Source: Porodaedalea pini | Lineage: Eukaryota; Basidiomycota; Agaricomycetes; Hymenochaetales; Hymenochaetaceae | Direction of reading: 5' to 3' | Length of the DNA: 64,000 nt | Assembly (NCBI GenBank): GCA_002794775.1 | Contig: NBAY01000078.1 | Span: 1 to 64,000 of the forward strand | Shown: positions 21,819 to 33,970 of the stretch, piece after piece | How the letters are laid out: every line of letters starts with the position of its first letter | How positions within the stretch are numbered: the first letter of the stretch is position 1 | The notes under the pieces: model-generated | Database searches by the model: none | Seen by the model: only the letters and a program-made list of their open reading frames with translations | What the model was told of the DNA's origin: nothing | Translations under genes and position numbers: made by a program

Positions 21819-23880
21819 TACGCGAAGGAGATTGTTCTCAATACATTTGTTCGAACAGTGTCTGAAAGACGTCATATTCTCCGCCTCCCACCGGTCTTTT
21901 GATCCTCTGACTACATTAGAGCGTTTTAAGTAAATATAACATGTCAGAATGATAGAATAACTATAAGTCGAAACTTTAACTCTTTGCTCTAACGATACCG
22001 TCCATCTCCCTTCAGTACCAATGCAGGAACGTGGACCACATCCAGTCCGTTTCCGCGTTTCCGGATAGGCCCCGGTCGGTAAACTCCGAATTTAGTAGAC
22101 AACGAGTATGAAGAGGATGATTCTTGCACCAAAGTAGTTAGAACTGTAAAGGTAAGGGGGGGACGAAAAAAAGTTGCTCTTGTTTTCTTTCAAGTTTTCA
22201 AAGGCGTCAAAGCCTGCAGAAGAGTGATCAACGACACAGCAAACGGGACGACGACCTGTAAAAGGTAGCATATGCGCCAAATTAGTTATCCACTACTGTT
22301 GGCGATATGTTGCGTTCAAAGAGCCCATGGACAAGACCTACGGCAGCCCTGACGAGACCACCAACGTGCCTGTCACTACATGACGAAGGCGACTCTGAGA
22401 CTCGGAGCACGTGAATGTCGGAATGTGAGGCTTTATTTGGAAGACTTGGTTAGGCGCGTGCCGAAAGGAACTCGACTTTGCGGCTTCGCTCTTTTCTCCA
22501 CTCTCGACGCCTGCGCACGAGCTCTTCTCTGTCCGATGACCTGGCTGATAGGACCAAATCACGCAGCCTGACGGACGCAAAGTCGAGCGAATTCTCCTTG
22601 CTCGGGTTTGGCGACGAAGCTGCTATGTCCTCTGCGCGCCGGTTTGACTACTACCATGTCTGAATTTTACCTCTCATGCACTAAGACTCAGGTGCGCACT
22701 TCGAACTGGCGGGAATTTTGCCGACTGGCTGTACTTCGAATGGTTATATATAGTTTCAAATTATGTGAGGTGTAATACGAGCAGCCCTTCAGTGCGCAGC
22801 GCACCTTGCGCAGACTGTCTAGCAGTGGCCCGCACAGGAGAAAGAGATGCACCGCAAGCTGAAGAAGATTTCCGGAAGGTTGTTTTCGTCGTTCGGTTGG
22901 GACTCGGCACCGGTCATGAACGAGAGGGAGGACGTGATCGAGGAAAGCTTTTTGGATGTGTTTTGTGATCTACGTGGATAGATGTACAGGAGCGAGACGA
23001 CGTTTAAGGAGTGCAGTTAAGCGCTGGTGCGTACAATAAAATTGTCACGTAAATTGATTGTGTCTAATACACCTCTTGTGGAAACCGCGTCCAAAATTTA
23101 TAGTCTAGGCATGTATATTAATGCCATTCAAGCGCTCGAAACAAGCTTTGGCGCGAACCTGTGGCTGTTGATCACACCCCACCCGTCATAATATCCGCCT
23201 CTGCTGACGGCGGCCAGTCGCAAATGCTCACCTTCGGTCCTCCAACAACGTATACTAGACAGGTCGATTTCAGGTCTCTTCCGCCATTACGCTACAGTCT
23301 TCGACTACTTCATGCCTCTCCCTCAGCTCATCCTTCGACCGCAGTGCCCCGCCCGACCCGCGCACCACGTCCACGCTTCTCTTCTGAAGGAGTTCGTCCC
23401 CGCCGAGTACGTAACCTGCTCATTGCTCAAGGAAATAAGCCCGATATTCGGCATCGCGCTCTCCTGTTATCGAAGAAGAAAAGCAGTGAAAACAGGTTGC
23501 GCCACTCATCGAATGGCCAAGTGCTGCAAGGGCTGTGCCAAAGAGCCGAACCGCAATAGAGACAGAACTTGAACGGTTGCTAGCCGGAGGAGACACAAGG
23601 TTAAGCACGTCGAAGGGTTGTCGCTGGGCAGGTCTACCGCTGTAGATCACCGGGGAGGTGCGGGTCTGCGCATTCAGATGCTAGTAAAAGGCCCCAAACA
23701 CCCCATGTTGAGTCCGCAGTACTCTGGAGGCGCATTTCGGTCCAACTTCAAGTCCTGTGAGGCCTCCAAACAGCCTGCTCAACGCTGCATCTATCGATTC
23801 GCCTTTCTCATCGTTGTCGCTTCGGAAAATATGGTTTGATTTTCTGGCAGGCGCAAGAACAACCGAATCATTCCGTCAGA
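21819..23880. other. Long gene-poor stretch (about 2 kb)
   Basis: No gene could be supported. A small plus-strand frame at 22847-22981 (45 codons with stop, starting MHRKLKKISGR) is preceded by a TATATATAG run at 22744 and could be a short gene or an exon, but I cannot place it. The rest has short frames only. Confidence 0.35.
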
Positions 23881-23889
23881 CGGGGAAAG

Positions 23890-24090
23890 GGATGGGCGTG
23901 ACGGAGCCTCGGGGGAGTGATGATGTATGCGGTTATGATTGCGCTTGTGGGTGTCGCATTTGCTTTGAGGTCGAGGTTGCCGGAAATGCCGTGGCGTGCT
24001 ACAGAGGAGGAAAGAGAACTTGAAGAGCAATGTTTGAGTCTGCTTCATTTTCTCCCGCTTTCTGTTTTATTTGCTTCCGTGCATTGATCG
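23890..24090 (+). pseudogene. MFS transporter, C-terminal tail fragment (copy 1)
   Basis: The plus strand gives GVMMYAVMIALVGVAFAL, RLPEMPW and an acidic tail ending EELEEQ-like, matching the last membrane segment and tail of the intact MFS gene at 7.9-8.1 kb. The stretch before it does not match, so only the end of the last exon survives. The 3' flank (AATAGACAA near 24147) also matches the flank of the parent at 8192. No SIT remnant follows here. Confidence 0.7.
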
Positions 24091-24302
24091 TAAAGCTTTT
24101 GAACTGCATTTACGTCCACGTCGCTCTTCGCCAACTCTCGTTTTAAATAGACAATTGCTGTATCACGAACTTAAGTAGACTTGTTAAAACAACTGAGCTC
24201 TGTTTCCATACAATCAGATTCGAACGTAGTATTCCGTCTACTTCGTAGTCCGTTCATCAGGCAACGGTCATTTAAACAAGAAACATCATAATTATTCTGT
24301 AG

Positions 24303-24319
24303 CCCCCCCCCCCCCCCCC
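24303..24319 (+). repeat. Run of 17 C
   Basis: Uninterrupted poly-C downstream of the MFS fragment. Homopolymer length may be an assembly or sequencing uncertainty. Confidence 0.9.
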
Positions 24320-24452
24320 TCTTCATACTACAGTCAAAGAGGCGGAATTCATATAGTACACAGATGGAAGCTGCATGGAATGGATAACTGTTTAAGCACT
24401 TGCGATCGAGATGCAAATGAAAAACCTTTGGCGACACTTACTGCTCGCCACC

Positions 24453-26684
24453 TCATTCATCCTCCAAACTAAAGCCACCCACGCGGCCGTGCGTAATCGA
24501 GTGGTGGGTCTTGAACGTTCCGCGCTTCGGAAATTCAACGCCGCCGCCTCTGTGCTCGCCCAACGAGATCGGTGCCGAAGAGACACGCACTTTAAGCGAT
24601 GGGACATCCTTAAGGGGTACCTCTGTGCCATCAACCTAGCAAAGTAATCGGGCCTTTTAGAAAAGAGTTAAGGAGGAAGAGAAGTCGGAAAACATACAAG
24701 CTCGCAACGCCAGTGCAAATGCGCCTCGAGATACGCAACTATATCCTCTTCGTTGTTGAGATCCTTCTTCCCTTCCAACAATGCACCTACAAACATTGTC
24801 AGTCGTTTATCACAAGGTCAAGGGGAAGAATCCTACTCGTGAGAGGAACATGTCCAGAGACTATCTCGCCCGCAGCCTCGCGTTCGTTACAGTTGGCACA
24901 CTGGCCACTCGTGTTTCTGAAGATGGCAACGTCGCCAACCAGCTCGGGTGCAAGCGTCCAGTTCTCTGACGGGACGGTTTCACAGAGGAAGATGTGAATG
25001 TACGCGCTTCTCGCAAACTGGTAGGGATTGACTGAGACGGTCACGATCCAATCGCGGTGATCGTCACTAGGGTAGAGCGGGCCGGCTGCAGTGAAAACAA
25101 CAGTAAGCATCGCAAATAAGAAGGAAAGAAGATGAAGGAGGCAAAAGACTAGATGTAGTATGGAGACGGAACGTACGCTTGGTGGAAGGATGGCCGCTCT
25201 CGGAACGGCGAGGTCCGTAGAGCTTTATGATTTCCTCCGTAACGATTTTTTTCAACTCGGAAGGGCTAGCTTTCTTGTCGCTGACTTCCGCATAGGTCGA
25301 TCCAAATTCCTCATATTTGTAACTGCTCGCTGACTTCCAGTAGGTAGTGTCGTCAACATGGAAGGGCGTGAGGTCTGTGAAGACGTCGACTTCAGTCCCG
25401 GCCTGAATGGTGGCGCTGCCGTCCTCGGAGTTGCCAGGAACGACCCAAAGCTCAGGATTGACAGCTTGCCAGAGGGCTAGAAGGCGATCCACCTTCGAAG
25501 AGTTTATCATCAGCCATCTCAGCTCGGATAAAATCAAAAATTTAGCTGAGGATGAAGTAACTGACGTTTGTGTGGTGAAGGAAGAATATCGGGTCAAAGC
25601 CCGCCACAGGAATATCCCCCATATGTCCAGAGCCACCGACCCGAAGATGAACTAGATCATGGATCCCCTCGAGGCTGTCATTCTTGCTCGTTGTGTGGTT
25701 TGAGAAAGTTGGCCAATCGTGGATATGGGCGAACAAATTGAATGTCCTGTCACGCAATTGGCCGCTGACCTTGTCCACGGCCCTAGATATCTTGGTCGTC
25801 AATTATTTAGCTTGAGAAAAATAGAATCTTGGTACTTACGCCTGGACCGCCTCAGGTTGGCTATGAGCATCTGCGGTTGTGGATGACGGGTGGCGCACCG
25901 TTTGCGGCCAGACGGCGAACGAGCCTTGGAAAGAGGGGTCGATAGGGTGGAAACGATACCCGATGAGCGGGTTATGAATCTCCCTCTTCACTCCGTGAGG
26001 AGCGGTGATAACGGTAACCTTCTCCTGGGTGTTCAGAAGGGGATGAAGAGTGGGGTTTGCTGCCCAGTCCCAGTAACTTTGGATCGTGTCAACAAGTAGC
26101 GCAAATGCGATCAAAGAAGAGTCATCACGTACGGCTGACGGAGGCGTTTGAGGGCTTCCTGATACTTATGCTTGAGAGCCGGCTCTGTGTAAGAGTCGGC
26201 GATGAGCTGGGCCTCGCGGAAAATTACTTGCTAAAGACAACTTCAAATCAGTTTGAGACGATTAGAGCTTAAAACGACAAATAATACCTCGTAAAGCGCC
26301 ACGTAAGGGCGGTGCCAGGTTGGGAAGATGACGCTCCCATGAGTGCAGTATCCGCCAAACTTGGCGTTTTCATCAATTGCGACGTTATCCCATGGGATGT
26401 AAGGCATGCCATGGATACCTTGGGTCAACGTCATTAGCGCACGTCACGAATCGGAAAGGATAAAGGAGAGTTCGTTCACCTCCGACCTGGAAGAAGCTTG
26501 TCAGTTTCTTCTGATCAAATTCCTGGAGACGGGCGAGGGCCTGTATGTAGAGGTTAAGGACGTCGGCGTCCTTGACAAACTCGTTGAATTCCTTGCGAAG
26601 GGGGGGAACTTTTCCAGGTAGAACTCCAGGACGAACGCCTTCTACGTGGTAGTACTTAGAATGTTTTGTGTGAGCATCGGTCAT
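24453..26684 (-). CDS. Tyrosinase (polyphenol oxidase)
   Basis: Type-3 copper enzyme that oxidises monophenols and diphenols to quinones, the first step of melanin formation and browning. Eight or more exons can be followed. Copper site [11 protein letters not shown], then [17 protein letters not shown], which holds two further His and the Cys-x-His typical of fungal tyrosinases (thioether bridge). Copper site [15 protein letters not shown] and [17 protein letters not shown]-terminal domain with [18 protein letters not shown] and HLHWRCEL follows, ending near [11 protein letters not shown]. This is the usual fungal layout of a catalytic core plus a C-terminal lid domain that is removed on activation. 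No signal peptide is seen, in line with intracellular mushroom tyrosinases. Start [12 protein letters not shown] chosen as the only ATG before the core. Confidence 0.9.
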
Positions 26685-28689
26685 GATGGGAGAACAGATG
26701 TGGTTGATGGGATACAGAAGCTGGAGAAAGATGAAGAGCGATGGGGGAGTGAAGCGAAAAGGGAGCGCTTTTAAAGAAAAAAGGTGTGGGGTGGTGACTT
26801 GGGGGATTCGGCGGAAGGACCATAGTTCCTAAAAGTCTGACTTCTGTGAATCGCAAGATCCCATTCAAAGCTGTGGGTTGGTTTCATGTGGCCTATCCGT
26901 CTTGCGCGAATGAGTCCGCCATCGCAATTCCTACAGAGAATGCAGGCTCCTGTCAAACAGACCGCACATCAGATTTTGATTAGCTATCATACGTGTAACG
27001 CGGATTTCGATAGAATCGGAGCGAATGGGCGCTGTAGCAAGTGATTGTGGTGGAGCTCATTCTCCAAAAAATGTTTCCTGGTTTGAGGGTCTGGTACAGG
27101 TTTGACGAATGGGACGTCTGTGCCAGGCACAAACATGTCATGTTCAGGTTCCGTCCGAAATCCTCTTGCAAACAATAACACTGGATGTAGCCGATTCTAG
27201 TATGCTGGAATGAGTTGTGAGCCAGAGCCTTGAGCGGGACTATGAACTAACCCATATTGTTGAATCAATCCGGTGATCGTCGGTGTAAGTCGTCGGCGCC
27301 GCTCTCAAGCATACCCATGCCAGAAAAGTTAAGTCTTCGATGACTGGGAAAGACCCTCCAGCCGATGACCGGTATTTTTTGAATCTGCACACCAATAGTT
27401 TGAGGTGGGCAGCGGCATTATACTCGCTCCTACTGGTAGCGATAGCACAGGCAAAGTAAAACCGTAGCTAACGAGTCGGTACGGAAATTTGTCAGCATTC
27501 TTAGGTGTATTATGACGTAAGATCTAAATATCGGCCAAATCACAACTTGAATTTACTCTACTTTTTCTGCGTCCTATTCTCGCCTTTATCCTTTCTGGCT
27601 ACTGTCTTCGTTTTCGAGACGCTGTTAGACTGGCTCTCCTGCACAACGACTCAGGATGACCAAACGACCAAGACAATACACTGAAAAAGCGACGGTGAAA
27701 CTGCCAGAAGGCGCATCAACTGTCCGTGAGCAGGGTCCTATGTAAAAGAAGTATGCAAGGGTTAACAAGCGGTTATTCTACCCTGGTCTTCCTCCGCTTT
27801 TATACACGCCTCCTGTGCACCCCAAACTTTTCTTACCGAGAACTTTCTAAAAGATAAAGTAGTAGGCGGAGCTAGTAGGCCTCCCATGGGAACAACGACG
27901 TGTTTCGATAGCTTGGAACACAAAGTGGAAATCTTTTCAAACTGGATTTCTATGCAGGACAGCGGAGAGGCCAAGGAGCAAAGCTTGCAGCAAGTTCCGA
28001 AACCGATCAGAGTTCTTACCATATGAGAAACGCCGGGCTTCATGCCGAGTGCTCTCCGTTTCTTCTCTATGTCAGCAGAGCAGCTTAGATTATCGCTTAA
28101 AAGGGTCTGCCATTGATTGCTACGAGTATCTTGGGTATGATATATATTTTGAGCTCAGAAAAAGTGCGATTAAAGGTGAGCCGGCACTTTGCATCCGGCT
28201 TACTCGTCCCACAAAATGGAATCTAGCGATTCTCATTGAGTAGGTATCCTGAGCGCATTGTGCCACTGTTTCAGGAGCCTGCTGTACAGTATAGCAATGG
28301 ATGGCCGCTGGTACCGAGCAGATATCAAGCGATCTATCGGCCACAGCCAGCACGGGGCTTAGATGTTCCGGACATCCGTAGAGCTGATGGTCCGTTAAGT
28401 GCTGCGTATTACTCACGTCTTGCCTGCCTTCTTGCCTGCGCCCGTCCACACCTCTGGCTCCAATGCCGTTGATGACCGACAAGCGATCAAAGTGTCCTGA
28501 ACTCCGTCTTCGAACACAACATGCTACTTGTATAGGGCCATCAACGGCATGATACCTGACCTAGACTCTCCGTTTCCCATCTCGGGCTTCTTTCGCCCCC
28601 GCCCCTCTTTCAGTACATTGTACATTGATGCGACTAGTGTATTAGAATCTGAGCGCTTTTCATGTCTTTTAACACTCGCCGATTATCAA
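26685..28689. other. Long intergenic region upstream of the tyrosinase gene (about 2 kb)
   Basis: Contains the tyrosinase promoter at its left end. Frames at 26987-27181 and 27762-28043 (minus) and 28236-28472 (plus) are open but match nothing and lack flanking exons. I see no confident gene. Confidence 0.35.
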
Positions 28690-29190
28690 ATCGTACTATC
28701 ATAGCTGCGGCGAATGAAATCCAATTATGCCGCCCATCCGGCTACGTCTTCCTCGTCTTCTAGTGCGACGCTCGTCACTTCTTCTTCAGCCTTTTCATCG
28801 CCCCAGAAACCCGGACTCAAGAAATCTCGAAAGGTCGCTCGGAGAAAATCAACACCGGGCGCGGTGAATGGCCTGACACGGTGTACCGTCCCCGCAATGC
28901 GCTGCGTCGGGCCGTACACTGCATCTGTGCTCTTTGCGCGTGGGCTCGCGTGGGAGTACGGACGTGACAGCGGGTTTCTAGCTGAGACAACGAGCAATCT
29001 CGGACCCGCTACCGGGCTCTGTGCTTGAGATCGGCGGGAAGGTGAAGAAGGCGTGGCGTGTGTTTGTGCGGTCATGATTACGCTAGTGGGAGTCTCGCTT
29101 GTTATTGGTTAGAGGTTGCCGGAAGTACCGTGGAGAGCAATATTAATGATTCTTCTGATTCATTTTACCCGCTATCCATCGTTCATCCAC
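28690..29190 (+). pseudogene. MFS transporter, last-exon fragment (copy 2)
   Basis: Begins exactly at the start of the parent's last exon (ATAGCTGCGGCGAA; compare 7564) and carries GAVNGL, TVPAMRCVGPYTAS and FARGLAWEYGRDSG. After that it shifts frame and a stop interrupts ATGLCA. The final helix is visible only in another frame (MITLVGVSLVIG) and is followed by a stop. The earlier exons are missing. Convergent with the SIT remnant that follows, as at 8 kb. Confidence 0.8.
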
Positions 29191-29479
29191 ATCGTCGTCT
29201 CCCTTCGCCAACTCTCTTTTTAGTCAAACGAAACGAAAATCATATCCATAAGGCTTCGGTAGACCAAATCGCACTAAAAGAGAAACAACATATATTTATT
29301 CTCATACTGCAATTAATTTCGAGATGTAGACAGCTAAGCTATCGTACGCTTCATGATTAATCCGACAGCCAATGGACATAGGCAACAAGAAATATTATGC
29401 AGCAAAATGCGTGCAAGAAAATGTCAACAACCAAAATGACCTCTACTATACCCTCGTCTAACGTATATTGCGATCCACC

Positions 29480-30670
29480 TTACTGACATCCGCGTCCCGT
29501 ACACTTCGCCATCGATATCCTCCTCGTCGACTGCGTTCTGCTTGCCGCCAAGATACTATAGGGCATAGCGAGCGAGAGAAGGATGGGCACGGCCGAGGTT
29601 GAGGTAGCGGCGATGATCTTGTCCTTCATCGTTGTGCCATAGGCTACATCAGAGAAGGAAAGATGAAATCAGAAGCGGAAAGGGAGAGAGAAAATGGGGT
29701 TGTGGACTCACCGGAGATGACGCCCTCCCGAATCTCAGTCCCGCACGGGTACGCGAGCACGTTGGTGATGCTCTCGTAGAGCGCGGCGCGCTGCTCCTCT
29801 GAGATGTCCAGCAGAGCTTTCGCGTTCCTCCCGGGCATTGCGTTTGACCAGATCGTACCCGCACCCGCTATCAACATTAAAAGCCACTCGTCAGTACCAA
29901 GCTTACGATCGAAGTAAGAGAACGTACCAATTATGCCACCGACTGCGCCTCCGATCTCTATCCAGAGAATAGCGACAATCGTGACCATCGCGACGTCTAT
30001 GTGGGGCACGCTGGCTTGTGCGCCAACTTGCATCGCGACAGCTGCGAAACTGCCTCCGATACCCTGAAGGATCTGCGTCCACACGATCTCCACCGTCGAT
30101 GCATTAGCGCCGCGGGAGTGGACTATCAAACCGCACCAGCTATACACAGCGAGTCAAACCGGATTCGCAGGAGAGAAGGGAGAAGACATACCGATGAGGA
30201 TGATTTTGTAGCGGCGTACCCAGAAACGAGAGCTCCGGCGGCGATATCGAAGATAGTGAACGCGAGAGTCTGGGTCAGCATGAAGTATGTCACGTCGAGT
30301 GTTCTCTACGGCCTTACGGCCAACACGAACTAGTAGAGGTACACGTAGGTCAGACAATAGGGAGCCTGCGAATGACCGCGGTTCTGTCAGCAAGTAGAAG
30401 AATGGGTTGCGGATGGATGAAACATGCGAAGTCGAAGAACCCAATCCAGCTCACGTGCACGGAGGAAAGGATGCTTACAAGGCGCGGTACTACATACGAC
30501 GGGACGACGTGCGAAGCACGGTCCCAGACAAAGACAAAGAAGAGAACAATCCCAACGGCCAGCATCGCGATCATCAAAGCTAACACAGAACGAACTTGTT
30601 AACCCCCATGGGTGAGAGGGGACGGAGTAGAGACCAACCGTTCTTCTCGTGGCCCTTCGCATTCTCTAAG
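29480..30670 (-). pseudogene. SIT pseudogene, 3' half (copy C1)
   Basis: The minus strand matches the intact SIT gene from AENAKG (near 30660) to the C-terminus (near 29510). The exon with STVEIVWTQILQGIGGSFAA, the exon with TEIREGVISG and the DDE-rich tail are all visible. A stop (TAG) lies in the segment TYVYLY*FV (near 30330), and the same stop is found in copy E. It begins abruptly where the acyl-CoA dehydrogenase fragment ends. Confidence 0.8.
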
Positions 30671-31640
30671 GACGTCTGCAACGGGTGCGTCCGAGACCCA
30701 GGTCTTGGATCCGTGGAGAACAAATCCACTATCGACGTCCTCGACGGTCGTTTCCATACAGGCAGGTCGGAACCATGGCTCAGTTCGTGAAGGCCCTGCA
30801 CACATATATCAGGCGGAAGCTGAGTATAAGGAAATGGCGAAACGCACGAAACACCCAATGAGTTCAGCCTTTGCAAGTCACGGGATGTATCTCTCCTTTT
30901 GAGCGTCAGACCCGAACGCGTCGATTGGATGCATAACGAGAGAGGATTGAACGCTCATGGTCGAGCGGTAGCCAGAGTCCACCCTGCTAAAATGTCAAAC
31001 CATCGCTCTAAAAACTCGCTCCATAACAGATGTGACGAACCGCTCTACTTCGCGTGCGACGAGTCCATATGCTACGCTATTCACACCTGCACAGCCGTAA
31101 CCTTTTATTGTCGGGCCTAGCAGGCCGAGCTCGCCCATCTCAGGCAGGATCTCTGGCGTGAATTCTGCAACATACTTAGAAAAAAGGGCAGCGAGGGAAA
31201 AAAAGACCAACGTTATACTTTCTGTTCGCTGAGCTTCAATCACTCGCGGAAGGAGCTTCTCCTATAGCAAGAATAGGTTGGTAAGACTCCGACAGTATAA
31301 TCTTAATTGCCTACTAACCTGACAGTACGCCCGCGCTGTATCTCTACACATGTAGAATAATATGTATATATGTACTGCCATCGAAGGATAAATGACTCAC
31401 CGAATAGTCACCTCCTCTTCCGTCAGCAGTGACTCGAGGTTAAGCGGGTCCTGCACACCCTGGTGTGAGCTAAGCTCGGAGTCAAAGGGGTAAACACACC
31501 TTCCAGTTGTACTTTGCAAAAGGAGACGCATGCCTCCGCGATACCGAGCGCATTGCGGAGAGTGTGCTTGAGATACGGAATAACGTCCTCGACAAGGCGG
31601 ACACTGAGGGAGTGAGAGTTCGGCTTGTGCCTATAAGGTG
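30671..31640 (-). pseudogene. Acyl-CoA dehydrogenase (glutaryl-CoA dehydrogenase type), 5' fragment
   Basis: Minus-strand exons in order: an N-terminal presequence-like SRRHASPFAKYNWK, DPLNLESLLTEEEVTIR, an exon ending [29 protein letters not shown] with [10 protein letters not shown], then [18 protein letters not shown] and a final piece METTVEDVDSGFVLHGSKTW with PVADV. These are landmarks of mitochondrial glutaryl-CoA dehydrogenase, which acts in lysine and tryptophan breakdown. A TGA stop follows KERYIP (Arg codon CGA changed), and the active-site half of the protein is missing. Both ends run straight into SIT sequence. Confidence 0.75.
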
Positions 31641-32700
31641 AGCACAACGGTCTGCGTTAATAGACATGAAGTAGGTCGCATCGAGTGCTCTCCACGACTT
31701 TTCGACCAACACGAGCGAGTAGAGGTATACATAGGTCAGATAATAGGAAAACTGCGGATGGTCGGTGGTGTTAGCACATAGAATATGCGACAACAGGATG
31801 GATGAGTCTTACGAAATCGAAGAATCTGATCCAACTCGCGAGTACGACGGAGCGGTTGTGTACAAAGCGCGGCGAAGCGCAAATCCCAGACCACAAATCC
31901 GGGGAGGAGAGCGACAACGACAACAAGCACCGCGATCATCGAAGCTAACACAATATGAGCTCGTCAATCTTTCGTTCGTTCGTTCGGACGGGCGGGGTAG
32001 AGACTGACCGTTCTTCCAGCGGTCCTTCATGTTCTCTACAAGTATAAGGGGAAGGAGGAAGAGCGCGACGGCGGCGCCGAGGAAGACGGTACCCACGATG
32101 TTGAGTTGCTCCGTTACAAGCCGTGCGCGCTGTACGAGGCTCTTTTTAGGCCGAAGACCAGTGCTTCTGCGGGCACATCCTCCCCCACGAGCGCATCAGT
32201 GACGATACCGAGCCGTTTCGCCTTGTGCTCTATCCAGGATAGGGTGATAATAAGCGGAATGAGTGTCGCAGGCACCAGGATTGCGAACATTCCATCTGCG
32301 TATGCCACCTTTTAGCTACGCAATTATAGAAGAGGTGTTACAGGACGTACAACCTCACCCCAACTGCCCCTGTCGAGCAATGCACTTGCATTGTTGGCAC
32401 CGATGAAAACGGTGACGATGGAGGGCATGCTGACGAGCGATGAGATGAGAGCGCGTCTTTTCAGAGAGCAAATCGGCGGTGATGCCTCGCGCGAGGAGCT
32501 GTAAGCCACTGTTCACGTAGAGGAAAAGGAAAGTGCATCAGATCCCAATGCATAATCTGAGAACGTACGCGTATCCTTTGTACGCCGCCAACAATTGAGG
32601 ATGGAATTGTCGGCATGCAACTAGTTGAACTACGATTCTCACGTATGACTGTAGAAGAGGTCACGAGACTTACGGAAGCCGCATACATTCGCACTCAGCT
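31641..32700 (-). pseudogene. SIT pseudogene, 5'/middle part (copy C2)
   Basis: The minus strand shows a microexon-like site near 32570, MPSIVTVFIGANNASALLDRG, GMFAILVPATLIPLIIT, AEALVFG, VWDLRFA and TYVYLYSLVLVEK, in the same order as the intact gene. The first three exons are missing and the frame is broken in several places. Its 3' end (LDATYFMS near 31670) overlaps in content with copy C1, so C1 and C2 are pieces of two different copies rather than one split gene. Confidence 0.72.
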
Positions 32701-33237
32701 TTCCATCTCATTCTCAATCGTATTTCTCGTCTCTTATTTAAGTGAATACACTGACCGTGCTGCGAGATGGGTCTGTTTCTGTTGCTTCGCCGTGAGCAGT
32801 CTCGCTCGAGATTCCTATGATCGGTCTCAATGGTAGGTTGTCATTGGGATTTACATAGCTTTACACTTCTCGTTTTTATCGTCACCAGTACCCTACGACA
32901 AGCCATACCTTTCAAATTGCTCGACAGCGACATCTGCGTTCACGATCGGATTTCGTGAGGCTTGGTCCAGCGCGTGTCGTTCATATCTGTGCTTGCAAAA
33001 TATGATGATCTGACAATAGTATGTACGTTTGACGAATGAAATGAAATGAAGACATTAATATTGATGCATCCTTCATAAACACCGCTCATCATCATTTCCG
33101 TCCACTCTACCGGGAGTCACACACCTTGTGTCGGAACGCGTTCGTTCTTGTACTCCTTACTCTTCCTATTATATGACTTGAACGTAATCCTAGGCATCCA
33201 CTATTCCCTTTCAACCTCCTCGCCTCGTCTGGCCCTC
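32701..33237. other. Intergenic or degraded sequence
   Basis: Lies between the SIT remnant C2 and the permease remnant. No gene was recognised. Confidence 0.3.
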
Positions 33238-33970
33238 GCTTCTTCGTACACACGACCTCTTGAAGCGTCCCCTTGCATACATCCTCGGCACGGTCAGTAG
33301 CAGCACACTTGCTTCGCAAGCTCCTTCGTTGAGTTTGGAGCGCTTTGGGGGTGACTGCAGAAATTGTCGGCGTATCCAACAAGGTCCGTTTCGTCTCCAC
33401 TCTTCACTCTCTCCCATTCTCTTTCCTTATCTCTTCTCTTCTATTTTTTCTTTGATGCAGTCACATAGTACATGTTCTGATGAGCTTTGTACCCTAATTG
33501 CCTAGCTCTCAATTAAGCTCGTAAGCTGGCGATTCCGCAAGCCTGAGGCATGCGTCACGCAGGACCGGCCTTTGTCCAAGACGAAGTTCCATGCCGAGAG
33601 GATATGGTCCTGGGGTCCTCTCTTCGTTGTGATAATCGTCCCTCTAGCCATACTCTGTATGTTCTTCCTTCTTCGCTCTATCATCCGACTCTTTGATCTT
33701 CACTTTCGCATTGACTCTGCTCGTTGAATTTCCTATATGAAGTCCGAGGCTGGATGCCCTTCTCGCCTGTCTTCTCGCCCGTCAACTTCATCTTTCTCTA
33801 AACCGAGCTGCCCGTCATGGAGCTTATGGCGCTTATTTGGTACTCTTCTGCGCACCGGCATGCATCAGCTTCCGAGCTGCTTCGCGTGTCATCAACTTTG
33901 ATGTGCCCGCATTGAAGCACATGCACGGGTAAAGAGAACTAGTAGACCTGCAGACGTTTGATCTTTATGC
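33238..33970 (+). pseudogene. Amino-acid permease (APC/YAT family) C-terminal fragment
   Basis: The plus strand carries WRFRKPEA, QDRPLSKTKFHAERIWSWGP and LFVVIIVPLAIL (33525-33660), which match the loop and helix in the last third of fungal amino-acid permeases (usual form LRFRRAW.AQGR...LPF). The intron before it (33383-33461) is recognisably the same as one at 55175-55255. Downstream FDVPALKHM and LYADGRAEKE (33900-33990) look like the C-terminal tail. Reading frames are broken and the first two thirds are missing. Confidence 0.6.

Noticed and set aside
22847..22981. Small plus-strand frame starting MHRKLKK
   Set aside because: Looks protein-like in composition, but it has only 44 residues, no match and no supporting exons.
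24303..24319. Poly-C run as a telomere or regulatory signal
   Set aside because: A plain homopolymer, not a TTAGGG-type repeat; more likely replication slippage or sequencing noise.
26987..27181. Minus-strand frame upstream of tyrosinase with RTEPEHDMFVPG
   Set aside because: Protein-like composition, but no family, and neighbouring sequence does not extend it.
14945..32700. SIT-like regions as intact alternative transporters
   Set aside because: Each copy here shows stops, frame shifts or missing exons; only the gene at 59705-62460 reads through.
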